A stretch of 64,000 nucleotides of DNA from Pseudomonas paraversuta (lineage in GTDB: Bacteria; Pseudomonadota; Gammaproteobacteria; Pseudomonadales; Pseudomonadaceae), in NCBI RefSeq assembly GCF_904063065.1, contig NZ_CAJFCL010000010.1:97377-161376 (forward strand). The letters are read 5' to 3'. The notes below the pieces were generated by a model that was not told where the DNA came from, made no database searches, and saw only the letters and a program-made list of their open reading frames with translations. The translations under genes and the position numbers were made by a program. Each line of letters opens with the position of its first letter. Within the stretch, counting starts at the first letter, position 1. Shown in pieces: positions 17,195 to 25,335 of this stretch.

Positions 17195-18238
17195 TCAAGC
17201 GTTCGTATCGTTTTTAACGTCGGACTGCTCTTCTTTACCGGGAAACATGATGCTGGCCACAACACCGATGGCCAGTACCACCAACACCACGATCAGGCTG
17301 GTGTTTGGATCAATTTCATAACCATGGCCAAACAGGTGATCGGTTGCGTTCAAGGCCAGCTTGCCGGCGATAAAGAACAACAGCGCGATAACCGATTTCT
17401 CCAGGTGAACCAGGTAGCGCTTCAGCGCTTCGAGGACAAAGTACATGGTCCGCAGGCCAAGAATGGCGAACATCATGGCCGAGTACACGATCAACGGTTC
17501 ACGGCTCACTGCGATCACTGCAGGTACGGAGTCGAAGGCGAACAAAATGTCCGAAACCTCGACCACTACCACACACAGAAACAGCGGTGTCGCGAACAAG
17601 GTGCCTTTGGCAGCCAGGGTCATTCCCTTGTTCTGCGGCTTCGTGATCTCTTTTTCAAGCTCTTTGCGCGAAACAAAGAAATTATGTCCGTGCAGCTTCG
17701 GCCAGACCGGGAACAGTTTTTGCGCAAAGCGGTAGGCCATGTGCTTGGAGTAATCCTCCTCCTCATCCTCTTCCTTGCTGCGCAGCATCATGATTGCGGT
17801 CCAGGCCACAACCACCGCGAACAGCACTTCGACCCAGGGACCGAACGCCAGCAGGCCGGTACCGATTGCCACAAAGATCAGGCGGAAGACGATGGCACCG
17901 ATGATGCCCCAGTACAGAACGCGGTGACGCAGCGCGTCAGGCACCTTGAACCAGGCAAAGATGGCCATGAACACGAACAGGTTGTCGACGCTGAGCACTT
18001 TTTCCAGCGCATAACCGGTAACGAACAGGCTGGCCACGCTCGGACCGTGGGCGTAGTACAGGTAGCCCGCGAACGCGAGCGAGATCAGCACCCAGAACAC
18101 CGACCAGACGGCGGCGTTGGTCAGCGTGACCGGTTTATCGCTTTTGTGGGTAAACAGGTCGACTGCCAGAGCAATGACCGCTAGCGCCACAAATACAGCG
18201 ATGGTAGTTGGCGGAAAGCCAATTGCCGTGTTTTCCAT
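17195..18238 (-). CDS. terC: TerC-family integral membrane protein
   Basis: A 347-residue polytopic inner-membrane protein with about eight or nine hydrophobic segments. The TerC signatures EKVLSVDNLFVF and EVSDILFAFDSVPAV contain the conserved membrane acidic residues implicated in metal ion binding. A charged, glutamate-rich cytoplasmic loop (KEEDEEEDY) lies between them. The ATG at 18238 has TGAGGAC before it and lies 7 bp after the terB stop. TerC is thought to anchor TerB and TerD-type proteins at the membrane and to handle divalent metal (manganese in characterised relatives). Confidence 0.95.
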   Translation of the reverse strand: MENTAIGFPPTTIAVFVALAVIALAVDLFTHKSDKPVTLTNAAVWSVFWVLISLAFAGYLYYAHGPSVASLFVTGYALEKVLSVDNLFVFMAIFAWFKVPDALRHRVLYWGIIGAIVFRLIFVAIGTGLLAFGPWVEVLFAVVVAWTAIMMLRSKEEDEEEDYSKHMAYRFAQKLFPVWPKLHGHNFFVSRKELEKEITKPQNKGMTLAAKGTLFATPLFLCVVVVEVSDILFAFDSVPAVIAVSREPLIVYSAMMFAILGLRTMYFVLEALKRYLVHLEKSVIALLFFIAGKLALNATDHLFGHGYEIDPNTSLIVVLVVLAIGVVASIMFPGKEEQSDVKNDTNA

Positions 18239-18245
18239 GATGTCC

Positions 18246-18695
18246 TCAGAGATCAAAATCGCCAGGGTTCAACCCCAGCTCATTGCAGATAGTGCGGCAA
18301 GCAGCCCGCTCACTTTCATCGAAGTTGCCGTCGGCGCTACCGATTGCGCAGCAAACACGCACCAGCAGACGGGCAGCATCTTCTTTTTTTCGTAACTGAC
18401 CGATCGACTTCAGGGCTTCTGCGCGACCGATCTGCTGATCGAATTCAAACTTGTCGCAGACCTCGTTGAAGGACTTGATCACGTCTTTAACGTCAAAGGC
18501 CTTCAATTCGTTTGAGTTCTGGATGAACCCGACCATCTTCTGCTTTTCGTCGCTGCTGATGTTGCCATCAGCTGCCGCCACCAGTGCGCATCCGGAAACC
18601 ACGGCTTCCATGAACTCACGGTTTTTAAATTTGCTGACTTCCGCCGAAAGCTTGTCACGGGCGGCGGTTGCGTTGGTTTTCAGCCATTCAAGCAT
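18246..18695 (-). CDS. terB: TerB, cytoplasmic acidic helical Ter protein
   Basis: A 149-residue all-helical protein. Two related acidic segments, AADGNISSDEK and SADGNFDESE, are the metal-binding repeats of the TerB fold. I chose the ATG at 18695, preceded by AAGGTGA and aligning with the usual TerB N terminus, over a GTG three codons earlier. It lies between terA and terC; TerB is known to interact with TerC at the inner membrane. Confidence 0.95.
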   Translation of the reverse strand: MLEWLKTNATAARDKLSAEVSKFKNREFMEAVVSGCALVAAADGNISSDEKQKMVGFIQNSNELKAFDVKDVIKSFNEVCDKFEFDQQIGRAEALKSIGQLRKKEDAARLLVRVCCAIGSADGNFDESERAACRTICNELGLNPGDFDL

Positions 18696-18761
18696 TGGGG
18701 TCACCTTGTCAGAAATTGAGTGAATGCCGCCAGCCTCGGCTGGCGGCCAATTACATAACGC

Positions 18762-19976
18762 TCATTTGGAGCCGGCAGCCCAGCGCATGCCCCAGCCAAA
18801 TGCTTTGTCCATGTCCGAGTGCCCTTTGAAGAACTCGACCCTGCGGTTGACCTTGACGCTGCCACCGACGTTTTCGAGCAAGGCAATGGCGCACATGCCT
18901 TTGGTGCCGCCCTCTTCACTCAGACGCACTTCAATTGGGGGCTCGCCCGGAATATACAAGGTAATCACGCCATCGGTGGCCTGCCAGTTCGGGGCGCCTT
19001 CGTAGATGAATGCGTACACCAGTACGCGACGCATCTTGCGCCACTCCTTGCCGTTGATGCGCAGCCACTCGCCGTCGCTCACGGAGCCGGTGCGGTCGTC
19101 ACCCATCAATTGAATGAACGGCTCGTCACGGAAATCGCCAAACGCGTTGCCCAGGGCCTGAACGGCACCCTTGCGGCCGTTTTCCATTTCGTACAGGCAG
19201 CCGACATCAAGGTCGATACCGCCCGACTTGCCGCGCAGCGAGGCAAAGAAACCACCGCCGCCGCTCGGCGTGGCGCGGTTCCAGTTGAGGTTGATTTTGA
19301 TCTCGCCAAAATCACCGTCCTTTTTGTCCAGGCTGATGGAGGGACGCTGCTTGTCGAGGGTGATTTTCGACAGGTTGACCTTCGATGCCGGGGCTGGTGC
19401 AGCCGCCGGAGCAACAACTGGCGCAGGCGCTGCTGGCGGTGCTGCCGGGGTCGGTGCAGGTGCAGGTGCAGGTGCCGCAATATCAACCCCGAAGTGCTGG
19501 GCCAAAGGCGCCAGACCACCGGCAAAACCCTGGGCCACGCAACGGAACTTCCACGCGCCCTGGCGGCGGTAAAACTCGCCGAGGATCAATGCGGTTTCCT
19601 GCATGCCCACGGTCGGAATCGGCGCTTCAATACCGCCGCTCACAGACACATTGAGCTGCGGGAACGCGTCGAATCTGGCCTTGTTCTCATAAATGGTCGC
19701 GGTCAGTGCGACTTTATCGATAGCCGCGTCTATGGCGTCCAGATTGAGGCTGAACACGCTGCGACCGGGCGCAGATTCCGCCAGCTTTACCGCGCCATTG
19801 TTGACGCTTTGCTGGCCGAAGAAACACATGTCGTTGTCACCGCGAACCTTGCCCGACTCATTGAGCAGGAAGGCCGACACGTCCAGATCAGCCCCCGGCA
19901 CAGGGCTGTAGCTGATGGTGACACTGAGGGTGCCGGTGGTCACCGCAGTGTTGGCGCCGGGAGTCAGAGTACTCAT
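18762..19976 (-). CDS. terA: TerA, two-domain TerD-fold protein
   Basis: A 404-residue protein with an N-terminal TerD-like domain (about 1-163), an alanine/proline-rich linker (about 165-200), and a C-terminal TerA-specific domain containing the acidic loop GDDRTGSVSDGE. The first domain lacks the full acidic GDNRTGEGDGDD loop of its paralogs, so its calcium binding may be weakened. Its ATG overlaps the terZ stop by 4 bp (ATGA), so the two are translationally coupled. The long low-complexity linker suggests independently moving domains. Confidence 0.93.
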   Translation of the reverse strand: MSTLTPGANTAVTTGTLSVTISYSPVPGADLDVSAFLLNESGKVRGDNDMCFFGQQSVNNGAVKLAESAPGRSVFSLNLDAIDAAIDKVALTATIYENKARFDAFPQLNVSVSGGIEAPIPTVGMQETALILGEFYRRQGAWKFRCVAQGFAGGLAPLAQHFGVDIAAPAPAPAPTPAAPPAAPAPVVAPAAAPAPASKVNLSKITLDKQRPSISLDKKDGDFGEIKINLNWNRATPSGGGGFFASLRGKSGGIDLDVGCLYEMENGRKGAVQALGNAFGDFRDEPFIQLMGDDRTGSVSDGEWLRINGKEWRKMRRVLVYAFIYEGAPNWQATDGVITLYIPGEPPIEVRLSEEGGTKGMCAIALLENVGGSVKVNRRVEFFKGHSDMDKAFGWGMRWAAGSK

Positions 19977-20563
19977 GGGCGCACCGCCTTGGCGGCCTCG
20001 CTGCTCAGGTCCTGTGCCGTACGGCCATTGGCAACGGTACCCACTGCGGTCAGGTCCCAACCCGCCGCAGTACGGCTCAGGTAGGCCATTACTACACCGG
20101 TGTGGCGGCCCTTGTCGGACAGGTTGAAGCGCGCCAGTTCCTTACCGCTCAGTTCATCGACGATACGGCAGTAGGCATTCTCTACCGCTTCAAAGTTTTG
20201 CCCGGTGAACGAGTTAACGGTAAACACCAGGTGTTTCACGCTGGCGGGCAGTTGCTCAAGATTGACCTGTATCGACTCATCGTCTCCATCGCCTTCACCC
20301 GTACGGTTGTCGCCGGAGTGAACGATGGAACCGTCAGTGGATTTGAGCTGGCGGAACCACACCAGATCCTGGGGTTGGCCGGCACTGTCGAGCAGGATGC
20401 ATGAAGCGTCCAGATCGATGGCGGTATCACTGTTGAGCAATTTGGCAAAAAAACCGCTCGGCTTGACCGGGTCCCATCCCAGGCCCATGCGAATTTTCTT
20501 AAGACCGGTTCCGGCTTCTTTCTCGAGAGAAATGGTTTGGTTCTTGGATAGCGAAATGGCCAT
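19973..20563 (-). CDS. terZ: TerD-family protein TerZ
   Basis: A 196-residue TerD-fold protein with the insertion before the first acidic segment that marks TerZ (VKPSGFFAKLLNSDTAIDLDAS). The acidic GDNRTGEGDGDDE loop is intact. The final 30 residues diverge from the family. It is the first ter gene proper, 73 bp after the last gene of the biosynthetic module and overlapping terA by 4 bp. The gap could hold a secondary promoter. Confidence 0.92.
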   Translation of the reverse strand: MAISLSKNQTISLEKEAGTGLKKIRMGLGWDPVKPSGFFAKLLNSDTAIDLDASCILLDSAGQPQDLVWFRQLKSTDGSIVHSGDNRTGEGDGDDESIQVNLEQLPASVKHLVFTVNSFTGQNFEAVENAYCRIVDELSGKELARFNLSDKGRHTGVVMAYLSRTAAGWDLTAVGTVANGRTAQDLSSEAAKAVRP

Positions 20564-20636
20564 GAAGCGTCTCCTTGTCTACACTGAAGCACGATAGGTT
20601 GGTGCTGATTATTGACGTGCTTTGCTTACGCCTTGC

Positions 20637-21311
20637 TTACAACTCTTCGCGCAAGCACACATCAAGTGGCCGCTTGCGGCGCCACAGCGCGTGAAATTCG
20701 CGCCAATGTGGCTCCTCGGCGGCTCCGAGCATTTGTTCATCACCCCGGGTGTCACCCCAGGCGCGCAATGTGTAGCGGTCCAGAGGCCCATACTTGGCCT
20801 CTAACCGGATGACTTTTTGTTCACAGCGACAGTTGGTACCGTCGATCTCTCCCGTCAGTACGCCGTCGACTGATGCCAGCCGGGTACCGATCAGGCCGAT
20901 ACCAAGCTTTTTGGCGAAAGGCGTGAGCACCAGTTCGGGGGACGCCGAGCAAATGGTGACCGTGGCGCCCTGCTCCAGCTGGTTGGCGACAGATGTTAAG
21001 CCCAAAGGGCGCATTAGGCGCTGCCACGAAACGTCACAAAATGCTTCTGCACGTTCCTTGACCCAGGCTTCTTTGGCACCTGTCAGATAGACCGTGATCA
21101 GCTTTTCCTTCAAATCATTACGCGATATCTGACCCAGCAGGTAACAAACTGTTGATGGAATCATCCGCATCAAGCGCATGGCGAACAGCCGGTTGCCAAA
21201 AGCAAAGCGCAAAAACGGCACAAAGGTATCGTGATAGGTCAGCGTGCCATCGAAATCAAACGCTGACAGAACCTGCTTGCCTTTAACTGGTGTATTCAAA
21301 ACGTCGTTCAA
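20637..21311 (-). CDS. HAD-superfamily phosphatase (HAD-IB, SerB-like) of the ter biosynthetic module
   Basis: A 224-residue HAD phosphatase. The nucleophile motif is FDFDGTLTYHD, motif II is in the TICSASPEL segment, and motif IV is WGDTRGDE. The only sensible start is a TTG at 21311, whose TTGA overlaps the stop of the CitE-like gene by 4 bp; no ATG follows before the catalytic motif. HAD phosphatases are standard parts of Ter-linked biosynthetic modules. Here it would remove a phosphate from the pathway intermediate. The substrate is unknown. Confidence 0.87.
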   Translation of the reverse strand: MNDVLNTPVKGKQVLSAFDFDGTLTYHDTFVPFLRFAFGNRLFAMRLMRMIPSTVCYLLGQISRNDLKEKLITVYLTGAKEAWVKERAEAFCDVSWQRLMRPLGLTSVANQLEQGATVTICSASPELVLTPFAKKLGIGLIGTRLASVDGVLTGEIDGTNCRCEQKVIRLEAKYGPLDRYTLRAWGDTRGDEQMLGAAEEPHWREFHALWRRKRPLDVCLREEL

Positions 21312-22267
21312 CCCACTAATTCAGCCAATCGCAGGCTGCCTCCAAAAGTGTCCGACGAGCCGCCGGTTTCAGGGCGAACCCCCTGCCAGTGCGCTCGCTC
21401 AATAATTGTTTGCGCCCATTTGTAATGGGTCGCAGGCTCGCACATGGCGTCGTTGAACTTGAACACCGCAGGCGCCGCCTCACTCAGTATGTGGCGTGCG
21501 CTGTTGAGATCTTCAAGGCTGACTTGCAACGCCCTGTGGATAACTGCAATTTGCGACGGATGGATAGCGGTTTTACCCACCAGCCCGTGGGCCATGTCCA
21601 GCGCCAGTTCCTGCTCCAGCAACTGCGGGCTATTGAGCTGTTCAAACACCGGGGCCGTAAGGGCGAAACCGGCAGAGCCCATCACGCCGCACAGCATCGG
21701 AATAACATAGCTCATGGGCGTGCTGTACAGGGTCATCGCCGGGCTGCGACGCAAGCCCAGGCAACCCATCAAATCGTTGCCGCCGATGCGCAAGGCGATA
21801 ATCCGCCCCGGCAGTTGCTCGAGCATCGCACTGCGCAATTCAACCATGGCCCCCGGGTCATACACCTCGGGAGTTTCCAGGGTCGGCATCAGCATCAATT
21901 CGTTGCGGGTCACCGCCTGCTGCCACTCGCGGATATTGCCAAGACGCAGTTTGGGCACCACAAAACCGTCGACGTGACGCATCAACGACCACTCATTAAG
22001 CACCGCTGCCATTGCCGCATCCCGGGGCCGAACAAACAGGATCGGCCCGCCGGACGGTCGACCGCCGCGCGCCTCGATGCCCAGCAACAGATTTTTCAGG
22101 TTGCTGAGCCCCTGCTGCACGTCCGTCTCGGCCACTGCGTCTTCAAGGCACACCACCAGCGAACGCAGGCCCTGGATTTTCTCGCCCATGACCACGTCCA
22201 TAATGTCGGGACGGGTGGCCGGCATATAAAGAGTGGCGCCCAAGGCAAAGGCGGAATGCTTGATCAT
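21308..22267 (-). CDS. HpcH/HpaI aldolase / CitE-like lyase of the ter module
   Basis: A 319-residue TIM-barrel protein of the CitE/HpcH family. It shows the N-terminal LYMPATRPDI segment, the metal/carboxylate motif SLVVCLEDAV and a central RIGGNDLMGCLGLRR. It is coupled to its neighbours: its ATG overlaps the upstream stop by 1 bp (TGATG), and its stop overlaps the next start by 4 bp. In Ter-linked modules such proteins are predicted to add or cleave a carbon unit of a nucleoside-like metabolite. No cofactor acyl-carrier or CitF partner is present, so it is not a citrate lyase subunit. Confidence 0.88.
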   Translation of the reverse strand: MIKHSAFALGATLYMPATRPDIMDVVMGEKIQGLRSLVVCLEDAVAETDVQQGLSNLKNLLLGIEARGGRPSGGPILFVRPRDAAMAAVLNEWSLMRHVDGFVVPKLRLGNIREWQQAVTRNELMLMPTLETPEVYDPGAMVELRSAMLEQLPGRIIALRIGGNDLMGCLGLRRSPAMTLYSTPMSYVIPMLCGVMGSAGFALTAPVFEQLNSPQLLEQELALDMAHGLVGKTAIHPSQIAVIHRALQVSLEDLNSARHILSEAAPAVFKFNDAMCEPATHYKWAQTIIERAHWQGVRPETGGSSDTFGGSLRLAELVG

Positions 22268-23361
22268 CAGCGAACACTCCTGATTACAGTCACGGCGCGA
22301 TACGGCCCCAACTCTTCACCGACTTCTTCGACCTCGATATTCGCCTGCCGGGTAAGGTGCAGCAGCAATTGAACATCCTGATCGTCGCGGTTGCGCACCA
22401 GCACGTGGTCCGGCACCCGGCGCATGACTGCGCGCGTGGCCTCGGCGATGCCCGGTTTGACGCGGTTCGGGTTGCTCACTGCAAACCGTGTCGAGATACG
22501 TTCGACCGCAGCCACGGCTGAGCGTTGCAATATTTGCGCCTGCTCCGCAGTCCAGGGTTGGGCGGCTGCCTGGGGCGCCAATTGCGCGCGCTCGGCTTCG
22601 ATACTGCGGATAAAGTCTTGTGTCACGTCGTGCCCGGCCAGATGCTCATACACCACGCAACCATGCAAACCGGGGTCTTGCGGCCAGATCGAACGGGAAA
22701 CAAGGCCCGACACTGTCGCCCCCAGGATGCCCGAAGGAATCAGCCAGTCTTCTGCCGAAGCCGCCAGCCAGGCCCTTCCGCAGGGGTCGGCCAGCACCAC
22801 CAGGCGCGGGTCGGCCGGGAAACGCGAATCGCCGGCCAGGCTGTCGCGGATCTGCCCGCTGATTGCACCTTTGCCGGTCCAGCCATCCACAAACACGATG
22901 TTCTCGGCGCCGTGGGTCTTGATGATAGCTTCGAGTGCGACGTTGTCGATTCCACGATCACGAATAATGCTGATCCCGTAATGCCGGGCGTCACGCCCCG
23001 ATTCGACCAGCGCACGACGCAACAACACACCCAGCGGCAACCCGGCACGCACGAACGACACCAGCGCAATGGTCGGGCCGTTGTAACGCTGGTCCAGGGC
23101 CCTGGCCAGCGCCTGTACATCTGCGGCCATGCGCGCGCCGTTCTGCGCCAGCGCCAGGCGGTACAGGCTTTTATGGGTGTCGGACGGCGGATGTTCCTGG
23201 CTGATCATCTCCGAGTAGTGACGCTGACGGGTCTGGATCAGGCGCTCTTTTTCCTGCACATCGGTGACTTCAATCTGCATGGTGCGCAGCAAAAAGTGCA
23301 CATCATCGGTGGCATAACTGCCACTGCCGACGGTTTGCAGGCCTTCGAAAGCATTACTCAT
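22267..23361 (-). CDS. StiP/PELOTA-domain protein of the ter module
   Basis: A 364-residue protein of the family annotated as cysteine protease StiP with a C-terminal PELOTA RNA-binding-like domain. The N-terminal part resembles phosphoribosyltransferases more than proteases: FVRAGLPLGVLLRRAL, then an acidic segment IVFVDGWTGKGA in the position of the PRPP loop. The last 80 residues form the PELOTA-like portion (VPDHVLVRNRDDQDVQLLLH). The ATG at 23361 lies inside the end of the upstream HAD gene. A nucleotide or sugar-phosphate transfer role is inference from the PRTase-like motif. Confidence 0.83.
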   Translation of the reverse strand: MSNAFEGLQTVGSGSYATDDVHFLLRTMQIEVTDVQEKERLIQTRQRHYSEMISQEHPPSDTHKSLYRLALAQNGARMAADVQALARALDQRYNGPTIALVSFVRAGLPLGVLLRRALVESGRDARHYGISIIRDRGIDNVALEAIIKTHGAENIVFVDGWTGKGAISGQIRDSLAGDSRFPADPRLVVLADPCGRAWLAASAEDWLIPSGILGATVSGLVSRSIWPQDPGLHGCVVYEHLAGHDVTQDFIRSIEAERAQLAPQAAAQPWTAEQAQILQRSAVAAVERISTRFAVSNPNRVKPGIAEATRAVMRRVPDHVLVRNRDDQDVQLLLHLTRQANIEVEEVGEELGPYRAVTVIRSVR

Positions 23362-24112
23362 GGCTGACGCTCGCCAGCACATGACTGGCCAGCTGACCAC
23401 GCTTGGGCGTCCCCCACCAATCGCACTCGGTCATGAAGCCCATGTCCGAGACACTGTCGCCAAAGCCCAGCAACGGTCGTTTACCGTTGATCGCCTGATC
23501 GCGACGTACCCATTCGCGCACTGCGGCGCGCTTTTGCAGGGCCACCGGCAGGAACGCCAGGTTGTTGCCGTTGCCGTGCACGTACAACCCGTCCAGCAAA
23601 CCGCGCGCCTTGACCACGGCCAGCACGGTGAGCAGTGCATCGTCAGTTTCGTTGTTGTGCTTGGTGACCACGTAATTGGCCAGGCCTTGCTCTTCAACCA
23701 CCCAGCCACGCAGGGAGAAACCCAGCTCGGCGCCAATGGCCAGGGTTTGCTCACTCAACTGATGCAGGCGGGTTTGCTCCAGCGCCAGCTCAGTACCCAT
23801 GTGCGCATGCCAGACCGGGTCCAGCGAACCGTCAGGATTGAGGATCACCCCGCCATGGGCGCACACCGCGCCATGCACGAAAGGCAGTTGCACCCGTTGA
23901 TAGGCCTCGATGCTGCGGGCGGTCACCGGGACCACATCGGCAGTGGCCAGCAGCCATTCGACGAAGCTTTTCTGCGTCGCGCTCATAAAGCCGTTGGGCT
24001 GACCGTCCACATCCAGGGTCGCCGGGAAGCGTGGCTCATCCCCCATTTTGCGGGCGGTCTGAAACAGGGTGTCGTCCAGATCAACGAACACCAGTGGACG
24101 ATTAACGCTCAT
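23354..24112 (-). CDS. HAD-superfamily hydrolase (sucrose-phosphatase-like) of the ter module
   Basis: A 252-residue HAD protein with nucleophile motif FVDLDDTLFQT, a TAR motif II (PVTARSIEAYQRV) and motif IV in GFGDSVSDMGFM. This is the Cof/sucrose-phosphate phosphatase branch and differs from the second HAD in the operon. The ATG at 24112 overlaps the PRTase stop by 11 bp; its own stop overlaps the next start by 8 bp. Two different phosphatases in one operon suggest two dephosphorylation steps or two products. Confidence 0.87.
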   Translation of the reverse strand: MSVNRPLVFVDLDDTLFQTARKMGDEPRFPATLDVDGQPNGFMSATQKSFVEWLLATADVVPVTARSIEAYQRVQLPFVHGAVCAHGGVILNPDGSLDPVWHAHMGTELALEQTRLHQLSEQTLAIGAELGFSLRGWVVEEQGLANYVVTKHNNETDDALLTVLAVVKARGLLDGLYVHGNGNNLAFLPVALQKRAAVREWVRRDQAINGKRPLLGFGDSVSDMGFMTECDWWGTPKRGQLASHVLASVSHE

Positions 24113-25238
24113 CAACGATCACCTGTGCATTCAATGCGCTGACCAGCGCCGGATCCACCGCCGCTGCCGGGGTTTCAGTACAGATCAGCACCCGGTCGAA
24201 CTGGCCGGGAGCAACGTTGTACAAGAAGTTGGGAATACCCAGACCGTAGTTGTCGCAGAACGACAGCGCATGATCGATGGCATGCCCCAGCGCAATCGGC
24301 GAACGGCTGGTGGAGCTGAAGTGCACATCGGCACCGGCTCGCTCCAGGCGCTCGGCCAGCAGGAACGGGCGCCATACATACTCGCTGGTACCAATGACCA
24401 ACACCCGCTCCCCTGGCAAAACCTGCAAGCCGGGCGCCAGGGTATCGAGGTGTTCACGCACCCCCATACGGGCCCAGTCGCGATTCGGGTCCAGGGGCCA
24501 GTCGCCCCGGGCCACACTGCCGACTTCAGGCATGTCGGGCAGTTCTGCGGCGGGGTCTTCGGTGAAGGTGTAGCGACCGTCGAGCAACGACACGCTGCTG
24601 ACGTGATCGCCCATGGCCTTGCGCACCGCGTCCCCGGACCAGTCGGTCAGGGTTGCCGTGACTATCCGTTGAATGGAATCCAGCCCGGCTTCGGCAAGCG
24701 CCTTGCTCAGGTTGATGAAGGTATTGCCGGTAGAGGCTTCGTCGTCCACCAGAACCAGCGAACGGGCAGTCAGCATCATCTCCCGGGTCCTGGCATCTTG
24801 CGGCAGGTGCAGCAAATGCGAGCTGGCGTGGCTGTGTTCTTCTTCAAAACGGGTGAACAGTTCGCCGCCGGTGGGGTGGCGACTGCTGCACAGGTACAGG
24901 CTGTCATCACGGGTCCGGCTCAGGGCGCGATGCACACCTGCACCCAGGCCCACGGCGGTTTCTGCCATGCCGATCACCAGCACCGGGCCAGGCAGGTCGG
25001 CAGGGATTTTCGCCGCCAGCGCGTTAAAGCTTGCGGCCATCAGCGACGGACGAGCCGGGATATGCCGGCCGAGCACACGGGAAACAAACAAAAAAGCGCG
25101 CTTGGGATTGCGGCGCTCGGCAAAACTGAAAAGTGCCTGGGGATCAAAGGTCGATGCATTGACCTCAACATCCAGTCGACCGCGCTTAAGGTTTGCGTGC
25201 AAAGCCTTGGATCCGGTCATGGGGTTACCGCTGTTCAT
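24102..25238 (-). CDS. Phosphoribosyltransferase with C-terminal TRSP domain
   Basis: A 378-residue two-domain protein. The N-terminal half is a type I PRTase-like fold with VLVIGMAETAVGLGAG and the PRPP-binding loop VLVDDEASTGNT. The C-terminal half, from about residue 250, matches the TRSP domain that follows such PRTases in Ter-linked operons. Expected chemistry is attachment of a ribose phosphate to a base-like acceptor, or the reverse. It is separated from the ATP-grasp gene by 97 bp, the largest gap in the module, and overlaps the next gene. Confidence 0.87.
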   Translation of the reverse strand: MNSGNPMTGSKALHANLKRGRLDVEVNASTFDPQALFSFAERRNPKRAFLFVSRVLGRHIPARPSLMAASFNALAAKIPADLPGPVLVIGMAETAVGLGAGVHRALSRTRDDSLYLCSSRHPTGGELFTRFEEEHSHASSHLLHLPQDARTREMMLTARSLVLVDDEASTGNTFINLSKALAEAGLDSIQRIVTATLTDWSGDAVRKAMGDHVSSVSLLDGRYTFTEDPAAELPDMPEVGSVARGDWPLDPNRDWARMGVREHLDTLAPGLQVLPGERVLVIGTSEYVWRPFLLAERLERAGADVHFSSTSRSPIALGHAIDHALSFCDNYGLGIPNFLYNVAPGQFDRVLICTETPAAAVDPALVSALNAQVIVDER

Positions 25239-25335
25239 CAATGTTTTACTACCTGGAAAGACTTAAAAAGTGAGGGACGATCTGGGAGCCCGGGTTTTAG
25301 GACAAGTTAAAAATGGTTACCAAAGATGGCCAAAA

